DNA of 64,000 bases from Pichia kudriavzevii. Lineage: Eukaryota > Ascomycota > Pichiomycetes > Pichiales > Pichiaceae. The first letter of the stretch is position 1; each line of letters starts with the position of its first letter. A model generated the notes under the pieces. The model did not search any database and was not told the origin of the DNA. It saw only the letters and a program-made list of their open reading frames with translations. The stretch covers positions 69,501 through 133,500 of the forward strand of contig NC_042506.1 in assembly GCF_003054445.1 (NCBI RefSeq). Direction: 5' to 3'. The position numbers were made by a program, and so were the translations under genes. Positions 36,650-45,977 of the stretch are shown here, piece after piece.

Positions 36650-36702
36650 TGAGACGTCACGTGCTCTCTTTTCAGGATCCAAAGAGAGCACGTGACGTCT
36701 CA
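36650..36702. repeat. Perfect 22-bp inverted repeat carrying CRE and CACGTG sites
   Basis: The left arm 36650-36671 and right arm 36681-36702 are exact reverse complements with a 9-nt spacer (TCAGGATCC). Each arm contains GACGTCACGTG: an ATF/CREB-type TGACGTC overlapping the E-box CACGTG. More T-A pairs continue outward, so transcribed RNA or extruded DNA would form a long hairpin. It lies about 390 bp upstream of RPB3 and 170 bp upstream of the DUF1770 gene. Confidence 0.92.
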
Positions 36703-36714
36703 AAAAAAGTTTTT

Positions 36715-36726
36715 GCGACGCGTCGC
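36715..36726. promoter_or_regulatory. 12-bp palindrome with MCB core
   Basis: GCGACGCGTCGC is a perfect palindrome with the ACGCGT MBF core in the middle. It lies 13 bp from the 22-bp inverted repeat. It may be an MBF-type site for either neighbour. Confidence 0.5.
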
Positions 36727-36890
36727 CAACTCTTTGAATTGCCTAAAAGGGTGGAACGTAAAGCGCAAAGCTTAAAAGAGAGAAGAAACAGTGTTTGAGA
36801 TTTTTTGCCACTGGGGAATTTTTTTTTTTACCCCTAATTCTCACCCGTTTCCTACTGTAGAGAAAAGGAAAAAAAAAAAAAGTGGCGAGC

Positions 36891-36980
36891 ATGAATTTTA
36901 CACTGTTGAAAAGGAAGAAGGAGATTGTTGATGAAGGTGAAGAAGTTTCACCGAATGAAATATCGTTCTCTAAGGTTTAA
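36891..36980 (+). other. 29-codon small ORF upstream of RPB3
   Basis: An ATG at 36891 opens a 29-residue frame (MNFTLLKRKKEIVDEG then EEVSPNEISFSKV) ending in TAA at 36980, 112 bp before the RPB3 ATG. The composition is charged and protein-like rather than AT-noise. It could be an upstream ORF in the RPB3 leader, a microprotein, or chance. Confidence 0.3.
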
Positions 36981-37092
36981 AAGCTTCCCCTTCCCACGCT
37001 TCTACCATTTTGACCGTTAGTTTGTGTGATCAGTGACACAAACACAACAGGAATAGTAATCGCCTCCAAACAGTATACTTCCACCTGCCCCT

Positions 37093-38094
37093 ATGTCGAA
37101 GGAACCACAGATTACAATTAGAAAAGCAGGCAGGGATGAGGTAGATTTTATTCTATCTGATGTCGAACTGTCATTGGCGAACTCGTTGCGTCGAGTTATG
37201 ATTGCAGAGATCCCCACGCTTGCAATCGACTTGGTGGAGATCCAAGTGAACACGTCTGTTCTAGCTGACGAGTTTATCTCGCATAGACTTGGTTTGATTC
37301 CATTGGACAGCACCGACATTGACCAGCTCAAATATACCAGGGACTGCACTTGTGAGGATCACTGCGACAAGTGCTCTGTGACCTTGGAGCTCCGGGCGAA
37401 CTGCGAGACGGACGAGACGATGAATGTCTATTCGAGCCAGTTTATGATCACTTCCAACACGGGGAACACGACGCTTGGTCAGCCCGTGGTGAGGGATCCC
37501 ATGAAGAAGGGCATTTTGATCTGCAAGCTCAAGAAGCACCAGCAGCTGCATGTCAAGTGTATTGCGAAGAAGGGTATCTCCAAAGAGCATGCAAAATGGT
37601 CGCCCTGCTCAGCTATTGGGTTTGAGTACGATCCATACAACAAGTTGAAACACACCGACTACTGGTACGAGGAGAGCGTCGAGAAGGAGTGGCCCAAGAG
37701 CAGCAACGCCGACTGGGAGGAGCCTCCTATTCCGGGGGAGAAGTTTGACTACAATGCCAAACCAGATAAGTTCTACATCAATCTCGAGACCACCGGTGTT
37801 CTCAAGCCAAACGAGGTCTTCAACAAGGGCTGTTTGGAGCTACAGCAGAAGATCGCCAATATTGTCTTTGAGTTGGGCAAGCTAGACCAACAGCAACAGC
37901 AGCAACAACAGCAACAATCTGCAAATCCAGACGATTTGACCAACATCGGGTATTCAAATATGGGTAACGAGCCATCAATGAATGGCCGTCCAAATGCCAC
38001 CCAGTATGGGGGCCATACCCAGTACGGCGGCACTTCTTACGGCGGGAACACACACTATGGGGGAGGCGACTACACCGAAGGTGGCAGATGGTGA
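37093..38094 (+). CDS. RPB3: RNA polymerase II subunit Rpb3
   Basis: The 333-residue subunit (S. cerevisiae 318) has the alpha-like dimerisation domain starting [28 protein letters not shown]. The zinc-binding [10 protein letters not shown] (about 86-95) is next, then the insert domain with [14 protein letters not shown] and [15 protein letters not shown]. Rpb3 pairs with Rpb11 at the start of Pol II assembly in the nucleus. The C-terminal tail is unusual: about ten glutamines (residues about 265-275) and then YGG-type repeats ([16 protein letters not shown]) to the end. Third codon positions are strongly GC-rich compared with genes such as PMC1. HIS6 and FAF1 are close by as in S. cerevisiae, but RPB3 points the other way. 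Confidence 0.97.
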   Translation: MSKEPQITIRKAGRDEVDFILSDVELSLANSLRRVMIAEIPTLAIDLVEIQVNTSVLADEFISHRLGLIPLDSTDIDQLKYTRDCTCEDHCDKCSVTLELRANCETDETMNVYSSQFMITSNTGNTTLGQPVVRDPMKKGILICKLKKHQQLHVKCIAKKGISKEHAKWSPCSAIGFEYDPYNKLKHTDYWYEESVEKEWPKSSNADWEEPPIPGEKFDYNAKPDKFYINLETTGVLKPNEVFNKGCLELQQKIANIVFELGKLDQQQQQQQQQQSANPDDLTNIGYSNMGNEPSMNGRPNATQYGGHTQYGGTSYGGNTHYGGGDYTEGGRW

Positions 38095-38463
38095 CGTTTT
38101 GATTCAATGTTGTCTCTAGTTGTATAGTAATGGTGGCAGTATTTGTACGTTTGTCTATATACATATAGTAATCCATATCTATATAATGTTTATACGTACA
38201 TCAAGTAATTATTAGGGCCAAGATTCCCCGCTGGATCACCTTTGCCGACGCTGGAAATGGCGAAAAACACTTTTCGCGGGTGGGAAGAAGTGCGTTGTCA
38301 TTCGAAGGGGGGGGCGCCTTTTGTGAATCGAGCAGAATCATAAAGTGGCGAAAAGAAGAAGAGGAACTAGAAGGTTGAGAAGAACCTTAATAATTGGCAA
38401 AGTTTAGAAACACGAGAACCCCATACGGTATACCGACAGAGCACTGTAGTTTGCGCTAGCGTG
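38095..38463. promoter_or_regulatory. RPB3-SCD6 spacer
   Basis: This 369-bp tandem spacer holds the RPB3 3' end (TATATA-rich) and the SCD6 promoter. TGGCGAAAA (about 38266) and GTGGCGAAAA (about 38345) are near-repeats, and TTTTCGCGGG near 38272 is an SBF-like CGCGAAAA on the other strand. No gene was seen. Confidence 0.4.
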
Positions 38464-39261
38464 ATGGACTCGATCATTGGGAAGACAATTGCTATTATCT
38501 CGTATGCGGAAATCAGGTATGTTGGGACCATTGACAATTTTGACGGTGATAAAAAGATAATCACTGTTTCCAATGTCCGGATCTTTGGTACTGAAGACCG
38601 GGTGGTGGACTCCAGCAAGTGGGTTCTCCCTAGTGCGGACATCTATCCCAAGATAGAGTTGAGCGGAGATGCCGTCAAGACGTTGAACATATTGGAAGGG
38701 AAGCCAGAAGACGTGAAGCCTGTATTACTGCCGGAAATGGTGGCGTTTATCCAGATGCAGAGTAGCATGGTCCCCAACATGAACACGATGCTCATGGATG
38801 CATTAAAGCAGGAGCCGAAAGGGGAGGATGTAGGTGAGACACACGCTGCGGTTATGCAGGAGCCAAAGGAGCCCGTTGAAGCAGAGATTGTTGAGGAGTC
38901 GAAGGAGACGCCTAAGGAGGCGCCACGTCCACCTCCAACAAACGAGACTGTTACTAGGGACGATACGGATTTTGACTTCACTGGCAACAACGCCAAGTTT
39001 GAGAAGGAGTCGTTCGAGAAACCCGTTGTTAAGCCAATCTATGATAAAAAGTCTTCGTTTTTTGACGATTTAGGTGATGACCGAAGCAGAAATGTCAATT
39101 TCCGAAGCAACAACAACAGTAGTAATAACAATAACAACAGAGGCAATAGAGGCAATAGAGGAAATAGAGGAAATAGAGGACGTGGCAGAGGCGGCAGAGG
39201 TGGCAGAGGACGTGGCCGTGGAGGGTTCAATAAGGAACCCCAACCGGAGTGGGCGTTTTAG
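38464..39261 (+). CDS. SCD6: Scd6, Lsm14-family translation repressor
   Basis: The 265-residue protein has an N-terminal Lsm14 domain (MDSIIGKTIAIISYAEIRYVG, then NVRIFGTEDR near 43), a charged linker, an FDF motif (TDFDFTGNNAKFEKESF, about 162-178) with an FFDDLGDD box (about 203), and a C-terminal RGG region of GNR/GRG repeats ending WAF. Scd6 binds eIF4G, Dhh1 and Dcp2, promotes decapping and sits in P-bodies. The true start is the ATG at 38464, just after an in-frame GTG. The RGG region is encoded by near-identical 9-bp units (about 39137-39185). S. cerevisiae Scd6 is longer (349). Confidence 0.92.
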   Translation: MDSIIGKTIAIISYAEIRYVGTIDNFDGDKKIITVSNVRIFGTEDRVVDSSKWVLPSADIYPKIELSGDAVKTLNILEGKPEDVKPVLLPEMVAFIQMQSSMVPNMNTMLMDALKQEPKGEDVGETHAAVMQEPKEPVEAEIVEESKETPKEAPRPPPTNETVTRDDTDFDFTGNNAKFEKESFEKPVVKPIYDKKSSFFDDLGDDRSRNVNFRSNNNSSNNNNNRGNRGNRGNRGNRGRGRGGRGGRGRGRGGFNKEPQPEWAF

Positions 39262-39568
39262 TGTGTATATATAATATAGTATAACATGATATAATATAAT
39301 ATAATATAATGTCTACAGTGTATATGTATATAAATATGTTTGTATGTACCTTTGTGATTTTCATAGGACGTGATCCAATTTGCTTGCCTCAAAGGAGAGA
39401 CAACAGTGTCTATATCCGGCATCTCCAATTGAAACCATGTATCTACAAAGGCGAAGAGGTACTCTGTCGGCGTTTTTTTCATCTCTCCCCCTTCAGCTTG
39501 AAGTTGGTTTCATGTACACTTTATTCTGCCCTAATGTTCCCCCTTCCTATAGTTTTTCCGCTTACCCA
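39262..39568. other. SCD6-PTP1 spacer
   Basis: A 307-bp tandem spacer with an AT-repeat stretch (TATAATATAATATAA, about 39270-39310) that probably serves SCD6 3'-end formation. The open frame of PTP1 extends back to 39380 and has ATGs at 39437 and 39512, but the added residues are not phosphatase-like. Nothing else was seen. Confidence 0.45.
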
Positions 39569-40384
39569 ATGAAGCCAGCAGGTCGACTAGTCGAGGAGTA
39601 CAAGGCGCTACAGAGAGAAGACAGTTTGAATTGGAAGAGATTTCCCAAAGTGTCTGGCGGGAGAGGTAAGGATAGATACAGCAACGTCTTACCCTATGCA
39701 CACAGCATAGTCAATCTGCAGAACGGAGAATACATCAATGCCAACTGGATCCGGCCAGGCGGAGACAGTTGCCATGGGGGCAGCAGTAGTGATGAGGTCG
39801 AGGACGGGGTCAAGTACATAGCTACCCAAGGACCGCTGGCGACGACAATTGGAACCTTTTGGAGTATGGTTGAGGAGCAGTGTTGCAGATACTCCAAAGT
39901 GTGTGTTGTGATGCTGACCGAGGTGGCAGAGAACGGGCAGGAGAAGTGTTTTGACTATGTTGACGGCATCGACGAGAGTGTCCGGCGGATTGGCGGTGGA
40001 TTTGACAAGGTCTTTGAGGAGAGAGGCAAGGTGGAGAGGCGGTTCTACAAGGGAGAACGTATGGGGGAAAATGGATGCCGTGAGTTGAGACACTACTGGA
40101 TACGAGAGTGGCCAGATTTTGGTGTCCCTAATGGGGAGCAAGACATGGTGTTGAAGGTGGTGAAGGAGATCGAAGGGGTTGAATGTGTCATTGTGCACTG
40201 TTCTGCTGGAGTTGGACGGTCAGGCACGTTTATTGGTGTTGACCATTGTTACCGGGTGCGCAATGGTGCCTGTGGGGTTCCCGACACCTTTGATGTCGTG
40301 TACAACATGAGGCGATGCCGGGTGATGATGGTGCAGCGGATGGAGCAGTACGAGTATCTCAACAAGGTTATAGAGAATATATAG
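39569..40384 (+). CDS. PTP1: Protein tyrosine phosphatase Ptp1-like
   Basis: The 271-residue single catalytic domain lacks the long N-terminal arms of Ptp2 and Ptp3. It has the phosphotyrosine loop KDRYSNVLPYAHSIV (about 31-45), EYINANWIRPGG, TQGPLATTIGTFWSMV (about 90-105), the WPD loop REWPDFGVPNGEQD (about 178-191) and the signature IVHCSAGVGRSGTFIG (about 207-222) with catalytic Cys and Arg. The Q-loop is near the C-terminus (RRCRVMMVQRMEQYEYL). All catalytic residues are present. In S. cerevisiae, Ptp1 (335) dephosphorylates targets such as Fpr3 and affects filamentous growth. The ATG at 39569 gives a domain-length protein; earlier in-frame ATGs (39437, 39512) cannot be excluded. Confidence 0.83.
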   Translation: MKPAGRLVEEYKALQREDSLNWKRFPKVSGGRGKDRYSNVLPYAHSIVNLQNGEYINANWIRPGGDSCHGGSSSDEVEDGVKYIATQGPLATTIGTFWSMVEEQCCRYSKVCVVMLTEVAENGQEKCFDYVDGIDESVRRIGGGFDKVFEERGKVERRFYKGERMGENGCRELRHYWIREWPDFGVPNGEQDMVLKVVKEIEGVECVIVHCSAGVGRSGTFIGVDHCYRVRNGACGVPDTFDVVYNMRRCRVMMVQRMEQYEYLNKVIENI

Positions 40385-40481
40385 AGGGTAAACATTTTGT
40401 ACTTAAAGTGAAGGTCCACAATTAGGAAGGAATTTGGAGATGTAGGGACAAGGATACGGAGCAGGCACCATTATTAATGCA

Positions 40482-41549
40482 TCAAATGGAGGATGATTTT
40501 TCCTTCAACATTTGAATTTTGCGACGTCTAGCGTTAATGAACCAATTTGAGAGCTGCTGTGGAGTAAGACCAGTCTTACGCATGAGCTCCACCTTTTCCT
40601 TTGAGTTTGGGTATGGGTGGTTGATATTATCCACCAGCCAAGTGAGTAGTACGGCAGTGGCCTGTTTAGGTAGGTTTGATCTCTTCTTTTTCATCTTTGG
40701 GCCTGATGAGGAGAGCGTTGACAAAGGGGTGACTGAGGAAGGTAGAGAGGAGGGGGATGAGGATGAGGAGGATGAGGAGTAGTTGATCAGAGATGGCGAT
40801 GAGATGTTCCTCTGGCGTGAGTCTGTTTGGTAAGGTCGCATAGCGAGGTAGTGTGAGTTTGACAAGGAATTTCTATGTAGCAACCCCAATGAAGAGGATT
40901 CTCCTGTAGGAGAAGGTCTAGAAATACAAGAAGATGAAGATGACGAAGTCAATGAAGAGATTGAGTTTGTTGCGAGATTGGAGAGTGTATCCAGGGAGGA
41001 TCCTAACAGGCCGTTTGTATTGGAATTTATGCATGTTCCTGCATTTGCCGCTGTGTTTATATTTACCGGTGTATTTATATTTGTGTTGATGGTGGTATTA
41101 GTAGCACCTGATTTGAGGAAGGATTCAATTGAGGAAACGCTGCCCGATCTGTTGGGAGACTCTGACAATATTGAGGTTATAGAGGGGAGTCTCTGAAGAG
41201 GTGGGAGCTGGGTGTGACTCTGATAGGACGAGTATGGATACGAAGCGTATGAGTGTAAATGTGGCTGTTGGTGTATGCCCAAGTGTGGCTGAGAGTGCAT
41301 GCCCAAATTTGAATTTGAGTTCCTCTTTGAATGTGAGTATTTCAACAAGTCGTTACTAGGACCAGACTGGATGGCCGAGAATGACTTTGAAGATGCTGGC
41401 GACGACGACATTGACGACATTGAACTGGGAGTAGCGCCTATTCCCATATGGGCAAGAGACGTTCTTGATGATGATGATGGTGCGGCCAGTGCCGGCACCG
41501 GTGCCGGCGACACAGTTGAGGATGTAGTTGGATACTGGAAGGCGTGCAT
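40482..41549 (-). CDS. CUP9: TALE homeodomain transcription factor (Cup9/Tos8)
   Basis: The 355-residue protein is Ser/Pro/Asn-rich except for a C-terminal TALE homeodomain (about 285-348). The domain runs KKKRSNLPKQATAVLLTWLV, then the three-residue loop extension in DNINHPYPNSKEK, and ends with recognition helix TPQQLSNWFINARRRKIQ. TALE proteins bind TGACA/TGTCA. S. cerevisiae Cup9 represses PTR2 (peptide import); Tos8 is its duplicate, so one gene is expected before the genome duplication. The first in-frame ATG is at 41549 (MHAFQYP). The stretches before the domain are low complexity. Its own promoter holds a TGTCA array, suggesting autoregulation. The gene converges on PTP1. Confidence 0.85.
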   Translation of the reverse strand: MHAFQYPTTSSTVSPAPVPALAAPSSSSRTSLAHMGIGATPSSMSSMSSSPASSKSFSAIQSGPSNDLLKYSHSKRNSNSNLGMHSQPHLGIHQQPHLHSYASYPYSSYQSHTQLPPLQRLPSITSILSESPNRSGSVSSIESFLKSGATNTTINTNINTPVNINTAANAGTCINSNTNGLLGSSLDTLSNLATNSISSLTSSSSSSCISRPSPTGESSSLGLLHRNSLSNSHYLAMRPYQTDSRQRNISSPSLINYSSSSSSSSPSSLPSSVTPLSTLSSSGPKMKKKRSNLPKQATAVLLTWLVDNINHPYPNSKEKVELMRKTGLTPQQLSNWFINARRRKIQMLKEKSSSI

Positions 41550-41625
41550 TGTACCAACGAGAGAGAGACACCAAGAGACAATCCAACACAAGAGTCTACA
41601 ATGACTTGAGATAGGGAAGAGAGAT

Positions 41626-41684
41626 TGTCAGAGAGATTGTCCGAGAAACAGATATTGTCAGAGAGATTGTCAGAGAGATTGTCA
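41626..41684. promoter_or_regulatory. Array of TGTCA sites (TALE homeodomain binding motif)
   Basis: TGTCA occurs at 41626, 41656, 41668 and 41680, with TGTCC at 41638. Spacing is 12 bp within the blocks, with unit GAGAGATTGTCA. The array starts 77 bp upstream of the TALE gene ATG. TGACA/TGTCA is the known core of TALE homeodomains including Cup9 and Tos8. Further sites are at 41871-41875, 41991-41995 and 42002-42006. Confidence 0.65.
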
Positions 41685-42303
41685 GACCAACCAATTACAC
41701 CAACAAAACCAAAACCAAATAAGACAAGACAAAGCAAAACAAAATGGAAAACACAAGATTAGAGTGTAAACCCGATACCTCTCATAACATGTGTCAAAAT
41801 ACAAAAAGAAAAAAAAATACATCACCATCACCATCACCATCGCCATCGCCACCTTCTTTTATACTTTCTCTGACAGACAACCTTGTCGATAATGCACATT
41901 GTGGAAAAAAAAAAAAAAAAAATACCTTTTGCTATCTCTGATTTTCTCTAACTCTCTCTTTCTCTCTCTCTCTTATCTTTTCTCGCTTGGTGACACATTT
42001 CTGTCATTATAACAATGGCACACTTTAGAGGAGGAGTAAAAAAAAAAAAGAAAAAAAAAAACCTCTATTGCAGAAAGGGCAACATGCAAATCATTAATTT
42101 GACAATTCCGGCCACCGTCTCAATGTAGACACTGAACCCGCCATTGCCCCATCTAGAAGGGGGAAAAAAAAAGGAATAAACTTCCCTGGCCCGTACACTC
42201 CTGCGGCTCTTCTTACCGTTCCTTATCGCGCTTATCAGCAGCGCCGCCGGGCCAATAGCAGTGCGCGCTGCGCTGCCGGCGAACACACGCGTAAATGCCG
42301 CAC

Positions 42304-42338
42304 GCACACACAGAGAGAGAGAGAGAGAGAGATATATA
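42304..42338. repeat. (CA)n(GA)n(TA)n compound microsatellite
   Basis: CACACA runs into about ten GA units and then ATATATA, between VHC1 and the TALE gene. Simple sequence with no visible function. Confidence 0.8.
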
Positions 42339-42455
42339 GATGGATGAATCAATAAATCGATGGACGGTGTCGTAATTGGGTTAATGCCCCCCCCTTCCTT
42401 CCTTTATTTCTTTCTTTCTACGGAAAAAGTACATTTGACATTCAAATTGTGCCAA

Positions 42456-45400
42456 TCACAAGTTGCTCGTCACTGTAACGGTTTTGGCAGCTACAAGTAA
42501 ACTCGGTGGGAAATCCATTGTCCAAAGTGCCAAATCAACACAGTATCTAAGACATTCTCCATGGGAATTATGTGTACCCGGTGCTGGACAGGGGAGAGTC
42601 GTCAATATAAGAGCAGTAACACCACTAGGGCTGATTTGTCCCATGAGTTCGTTCAAAACGAGAAACTGTGCCCGGCGCGTCATTGATGCAAACTCAACCT
42701 TGATGTTATTGCCATTATAGCCATTACTATAGCCACAGTTGTAGTTGTAGCTATAGCTGTAGTTATAGCCACAGTTGTCGCCGTTGACGTCGCCATAGCT
42801 GTAGTCAGCTACCGAACTAACATCTCCTTCAATATCTAAACCTTCGTTAGGACCATAGTGATCGTCCCACATAATAGACGCATCATTCCCCTCAGCATCT
42901 CGCCGTATTCTTGACATGGGCAGTCGAGCAGCAGTGAATTTCCCACTGCTTATTATACTACTGGCATCACTCTTTAGAACAGCATTGACATTGCCACTTA
43001 CATTGACACTCTCCACATCACTCTCCATATCTTGTATTCCGCCAGCCTGGAAATTCATTCGACCTAATGAAAACCCCATCTCTGTAGCATCACTAACTGT
43101 CATCCGCCGTCCTCGACGTATTGTAGGACCTACAATCCTTCGAATATCTTCAAAGTTCCTACTCTTGCGGTTATTCATTGTTTTGTTGTACCGTAGAGAA
43201 TCTTTGCTGTTGTTACTCTTGTTGTTGCTCTTGTCGTTATTGCAGCCACTATTGTTGGCTCTCTCCTTTCGCAACTCAATGACCCGCTGCCACCATGGAT
43301 CATCTTCCAATAGCTCGTTGATCCGTTTCACCTCCTCCTCACCTAACCCACTACTGTCCCCCCTGGATATATACTCGTATTTCCGTAATGACCCCCCATT
43401 CAATGACACTACCTTGATTGTAGCTTCACTCATCCGGAGAATCTCTAATAACCGCCTCACCCTCTTGTACTCCTCATCCATATCTCCCTCATCTTCCACG
43501 AAAACAACAACCCTTAACCGATGGTGTCGCCGCCACGTAGGAACCGTGTGTAAAATCGCTCCCAACTGTAATATCAACGTACACGTGTCGAAGTTGATTG
43601 TGCTGATGGCCTCATCTCCCTGAATTCGTTGCGCCATTTGTATAGGATATAGATCAATATAGGGCAACTCCTTTGTGGAAGTCGCCTCTGAGGGGAAAAC
43701 CATCTTAGAAAACCCTTTTCCTACTCCAATATTTGAATTGAGTAAACTTAAATCCTCCAATGTCTCTATCCACTCACAAATTCCAACCTTCGGCGACCTC
43801 TCCGCCCTTTGGTCAGTGGGGAGACTGTTGATTTCAACTCGTACTTGATTGTCAAACTCCTCCCCCTCATTCTCAATGTGCATCCACTCGGGTATCACAT
43901 CTCGGTACTTGCTTAGATCATAGAACCCAATGATCGTGATGTTGGGCTTCATTCCTCCTAACCCACTTCCAATGAAAATGTTCCGAACCCCCCAGTTGAA
44001 GCTCTCCGCTATGGAGATTTGTACAAACGCCTTCACCTTACTCAAATCTCGAATCTTGATCCAGTTGTCCCTCATACTGGTGAACTCCTGAATATTCTCT
44101 TGGAAATCCTTAATGATAAAAACATGCCCCAAGATATACAACCCTCCCTTCTTCAAATGGTTACAAAAGGTAATCAACTTCCAACTGGTGCGTGGATTGT
44201 CTATCAGTAGTAAGATCTGAGGCCTCCAATACTTGACATTGTCTTGCCTCAACTTGAGTAAATATTTTCTCACTTGGTGATAAATCAACGATTGCGAGAC
44301 ATCCCCCCATGATTTCGGCGGACTGATGAAATGTATAAATATTATAAGCAATATCAGTATAATGAAAACAATTATTGCACTTATACTGTCAACTATTAAC
44401 ATAGTGATAAAACTTAACATTGTTCCCAATATAGCACTCTTCGTTGAGAAGTATTTGAAACTAGGCCGGAAATTGGGCGCCGATCCCATCTTCAACAATG
44501 CACATGCCATGTTGGTAATGATAAACGTTAAAAGAAATGCCATTGTAATAAATATCGCAATCTGATTCAAGTCTGCAAATAGAAATAACTGACAGATTAT
44601 CCACGTAACCAATATACTCAGTTTTTCATTCTCAGCAAATATCTGTAGTCCTGGTAATATCTCATCTTTTGCAATGGCTTGTAGCAACTGCGCTGCCCCA
44701 ACAATTCCAACAATAATTGAAAATATACTGGTTGACATCTCCCCTGCCAAAATGATGAATGGTGATAAGTTCACAATTTCTAAGATTTGCGTATCTCTGT
44801 ATAACAATTTCCTAGGAATGCTAACACCCATGCTCAAAATGACAATCAAATACGACAAAAACGTAACGACTAACCCTTGGATTGTACCTTTAGGAATCGA
44901 CTTGGATGGGTTCTTCAACTCACCCGACATCGATGCGCCTGCTAGTATCCCTGCAGTTGCTGGGAAAAAAATCCCAAATAAATCGTTGAACGTTTCCTGG
45001 CCCTTCACTTCAGAACCGGCAGCTCCCTTGGTCAACTTTGGAAATAAATTGCCCCTCAATGTGTCAAGTGACGGTCCCGAATAACGCAGTCCGTATTCCG
45101 TTTCAAATGGGGATACAGCTAAAGTTGATATTGGAATCATGAGTGTCGAGAAAAGTAACACTATACAGAGGTATTTTCCTGCTTTGGATACGGCATTTGA
45201 TCCGATTAATGCAACAACAACACATATGCTCAAGAAAATTGTGCAATAAGTAAAATTCCACCAATACGAAACTGGTAAAATCTTACCTAATTCTCCATCA
45301 TCCACGTTGAAATTATAAATCAGTGGCTCTATGACACCGGCAACATTCATCGAACTGTTCAATATTTGTCCAATATAAAATATAACGCCTATTGAACCAC

Positions 45401-45719
45401 CAAACTCAACTCCTAAACTCCGTGATATCATATAATATGCACCGCCTCCTTTTACCGTACCGTTTGTTGCAATTGCGGAGACACTCATTGTTGTTAAGGT
45501 GTTAATAGTGTATGATATCACCAATACTATTATTGTACCCAATACCCCGAGTTGTCCTATAATAAATCCAAATCTTAGGAACATCAAGATAGATAAAACA
45601 TTGAGTATAGTCGGAAGTGTTACCCCATCAATTGTCCCTAATTTACCCTTCATCGAATCTTCATCATCGTGTACGCTTCCATAGTCATATTTTTTGTTTA
45701 TCAATAGTGGTGAACTCAT
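42456..45719 (-). CDS. VHC1: Vacuolar K-Cl cotransporter Vhc1 (cation-chloride cotransporter)
   Basis: The 1087-residue protein (S. cerevisiae 1120) has a short N-tail, about 12 membrane segments (residues about 35-490) and a large cytosolic C-terminal domain. TM1 has [25 protein letters not shown], and TM3 has [21 protein letters not shown]; both are hallmarks of the SLC12 family. The C-domain starts near [23 protein letters not shown]. Vhc1 moves K and Cl across the vacuolar membrane. A Tyr/Asn/Gly-rich insert (about 975-1020) is low complexity. The ATG at 45719 ([15 protein letters not shown]) is the first in frame. Its divergent neighbour PRP5 is also near VHC1 in S. cerevisiae (YBR235W and YBR237W, with ABD1 between). 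Confidence 0.92.
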   Translation of the reverse strand: MSSPLLINKKYDYGSVHDDEDSMKGKLGTIDGVTLPTILNVLSILMFLRFGFIIGQLGVLGTIIVLVISYTINTLTTMSVSAIATNGTVKGGGAYYMISRSLGVEFGGSIGVIFYIGQILNSSMNVAGVIEPLIYNFNVDDGELGKILPVSYWWNFTYCTIFLSICVVVALIGSNAVSKAGKYLCIVLLFSTLMIPISTLAVSPFETEYGLRYSGPSLDTLRGNLFPKLTKGAAGSEVKGQETFNDLFGIFFPATAGILAGASMSGELKNPSKSIPKGTIQGLVVTFLSYLIVILSMGVSIPRKLLYRDTQILEIVNLSPFIILAGEMSTSIFSIIVGIVGAAQLLQAIAKDEILPGLQIFAENEKLSILVTWIICQLFLFADLNQIAIFITMAFLLTFIITNMACALLKMGSAPNFRPSFKYFSTKSAILGTMLSFITMLIVDSISAIIVFIILILLIIFIHFISPPKSWGDVSQSLIYHQVRKYLLKLRQDNVKYWRPQILLLIDNPRTSWKLITFCNHLKKGGLYILGHVFIIKDFQENIQEFTSMRDNWIKIRDLSKVKAFVQISIAESFNWGVRNIFIGSGLGGMKPNITIIGFYDLSKYRDVIPEWMHIENEGEEFDNQVRVEINSLPTDQRAERSPKVGICEWIETLEDLSLLNSNIGVGKGFSKMVFPSEATSTKELPYIDLYPIQMAQRIQGDEAISTINFDTCTLILQLGAILHTVPTWRRHHRLRVVVFVEDEGDMDEEYKRVRRLLEILRMSEATIKVVSLNGGSLRKYEYISRGDSSGLGEEEVKRINELLEDDPWWQRVIELRKERANNSGCNNDKSNNKSNNSKDSLRYNKTMNNRKSRNFEDIRRIVGPTIRRGRRMTVSDATEMGFSLGRMNFQAGGIQDMESDVESVNVSGNVNAVLKSDASSIISSGKFTAARLPMSRIRRDAEGNDASIMWDDHYGPNEGLDIEGDVSSVADYSYGDVNGDNCGYNYSYSYNYNCGYSNGYNGNNIKVEFASMTRRAQFLVLNELMGQISPSGVTALILTTLPCPAPGTHNSHGECLRYCVDLALWTMDFPPSLLVAAKTVTVTSNL

Positions 45720-45977
45720 CAACTTGCCTAGTAAAAGAATCAAATGCAAAAATAATAGAAGAAAGAATGTATGAGCAGCAAATATTTGTCTAGATGAAAC
45801 ATGGTCTGGAGGGAGGGACGATACTGTGCGTATTCATGGATCAAGATTGTTTTTTTTTTTTTTTTTTTCGTCCTCTCTTTCTTCGATGTTGCTCATCTAC
45901 TGTTATGTAATAAAACCCTCCTCTTGTGTTATAGGCATTTCCCGCTTATTTATTTTCTTTTCTACTCTTTATAGAAT
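45720..45977. promoter_or_regulatory. Divergent promoter of VHC1 and PRP5
   Basis: A 258-bp spacer with a T-run of about 18 near 45850, typical of a shared nucleosome-free promoter. No further site was recognised. Confidence 0.4.

Larger units (their letters stand above)
36484..37092. promoter_or_regulatory. Divergent spacer between the DUF1770 gene and RPB3
   Basis: This 609-bp spacer carries the 22-bp inverted repeat (36650-36702), the palindrome GCGACGCGTCGC (36715-36726), T and A runs at 36820 and 36870, and a 29-codon ORF (36891-36980). It is rich in candidate control sites; each is listed separately. Confidence 0.5.
41550..42455. promoter_or_regulatory. Promoter region of the TALE homeodomain gene
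   Basis: This 906-bp spacer, upstream of the TALE gene and downstream of VHC1, holds the TGTCA array (41626-41684), further sites at 41871, 41991 and 42002, a CCATCA/CCATCG repeat (about 41824-41851), A-runs near 41905 and 42040, a GC-rich island (about 42190-42300) with CGCGC and GCCGGC motifs, and a (CA)(GA) microsatellite. A long upstream region fits a regulated transcription factor. Confidence 0.5.

Noticed and set aside
36616-36798. 60-codon frame across the 22-bp inverted repeat
   Set aside because: Half of it is the palindrome itself; no protein-like pattern and no homologue recalled.
39380-39568. Longer N-terminus for PTP1
   Set aside because: The added residues are not phosphatase-like and lie partly in the SCD6 3' region; a domain-length start at 39569 fits better, though ATGs at 39437 and 39512 remain possible.
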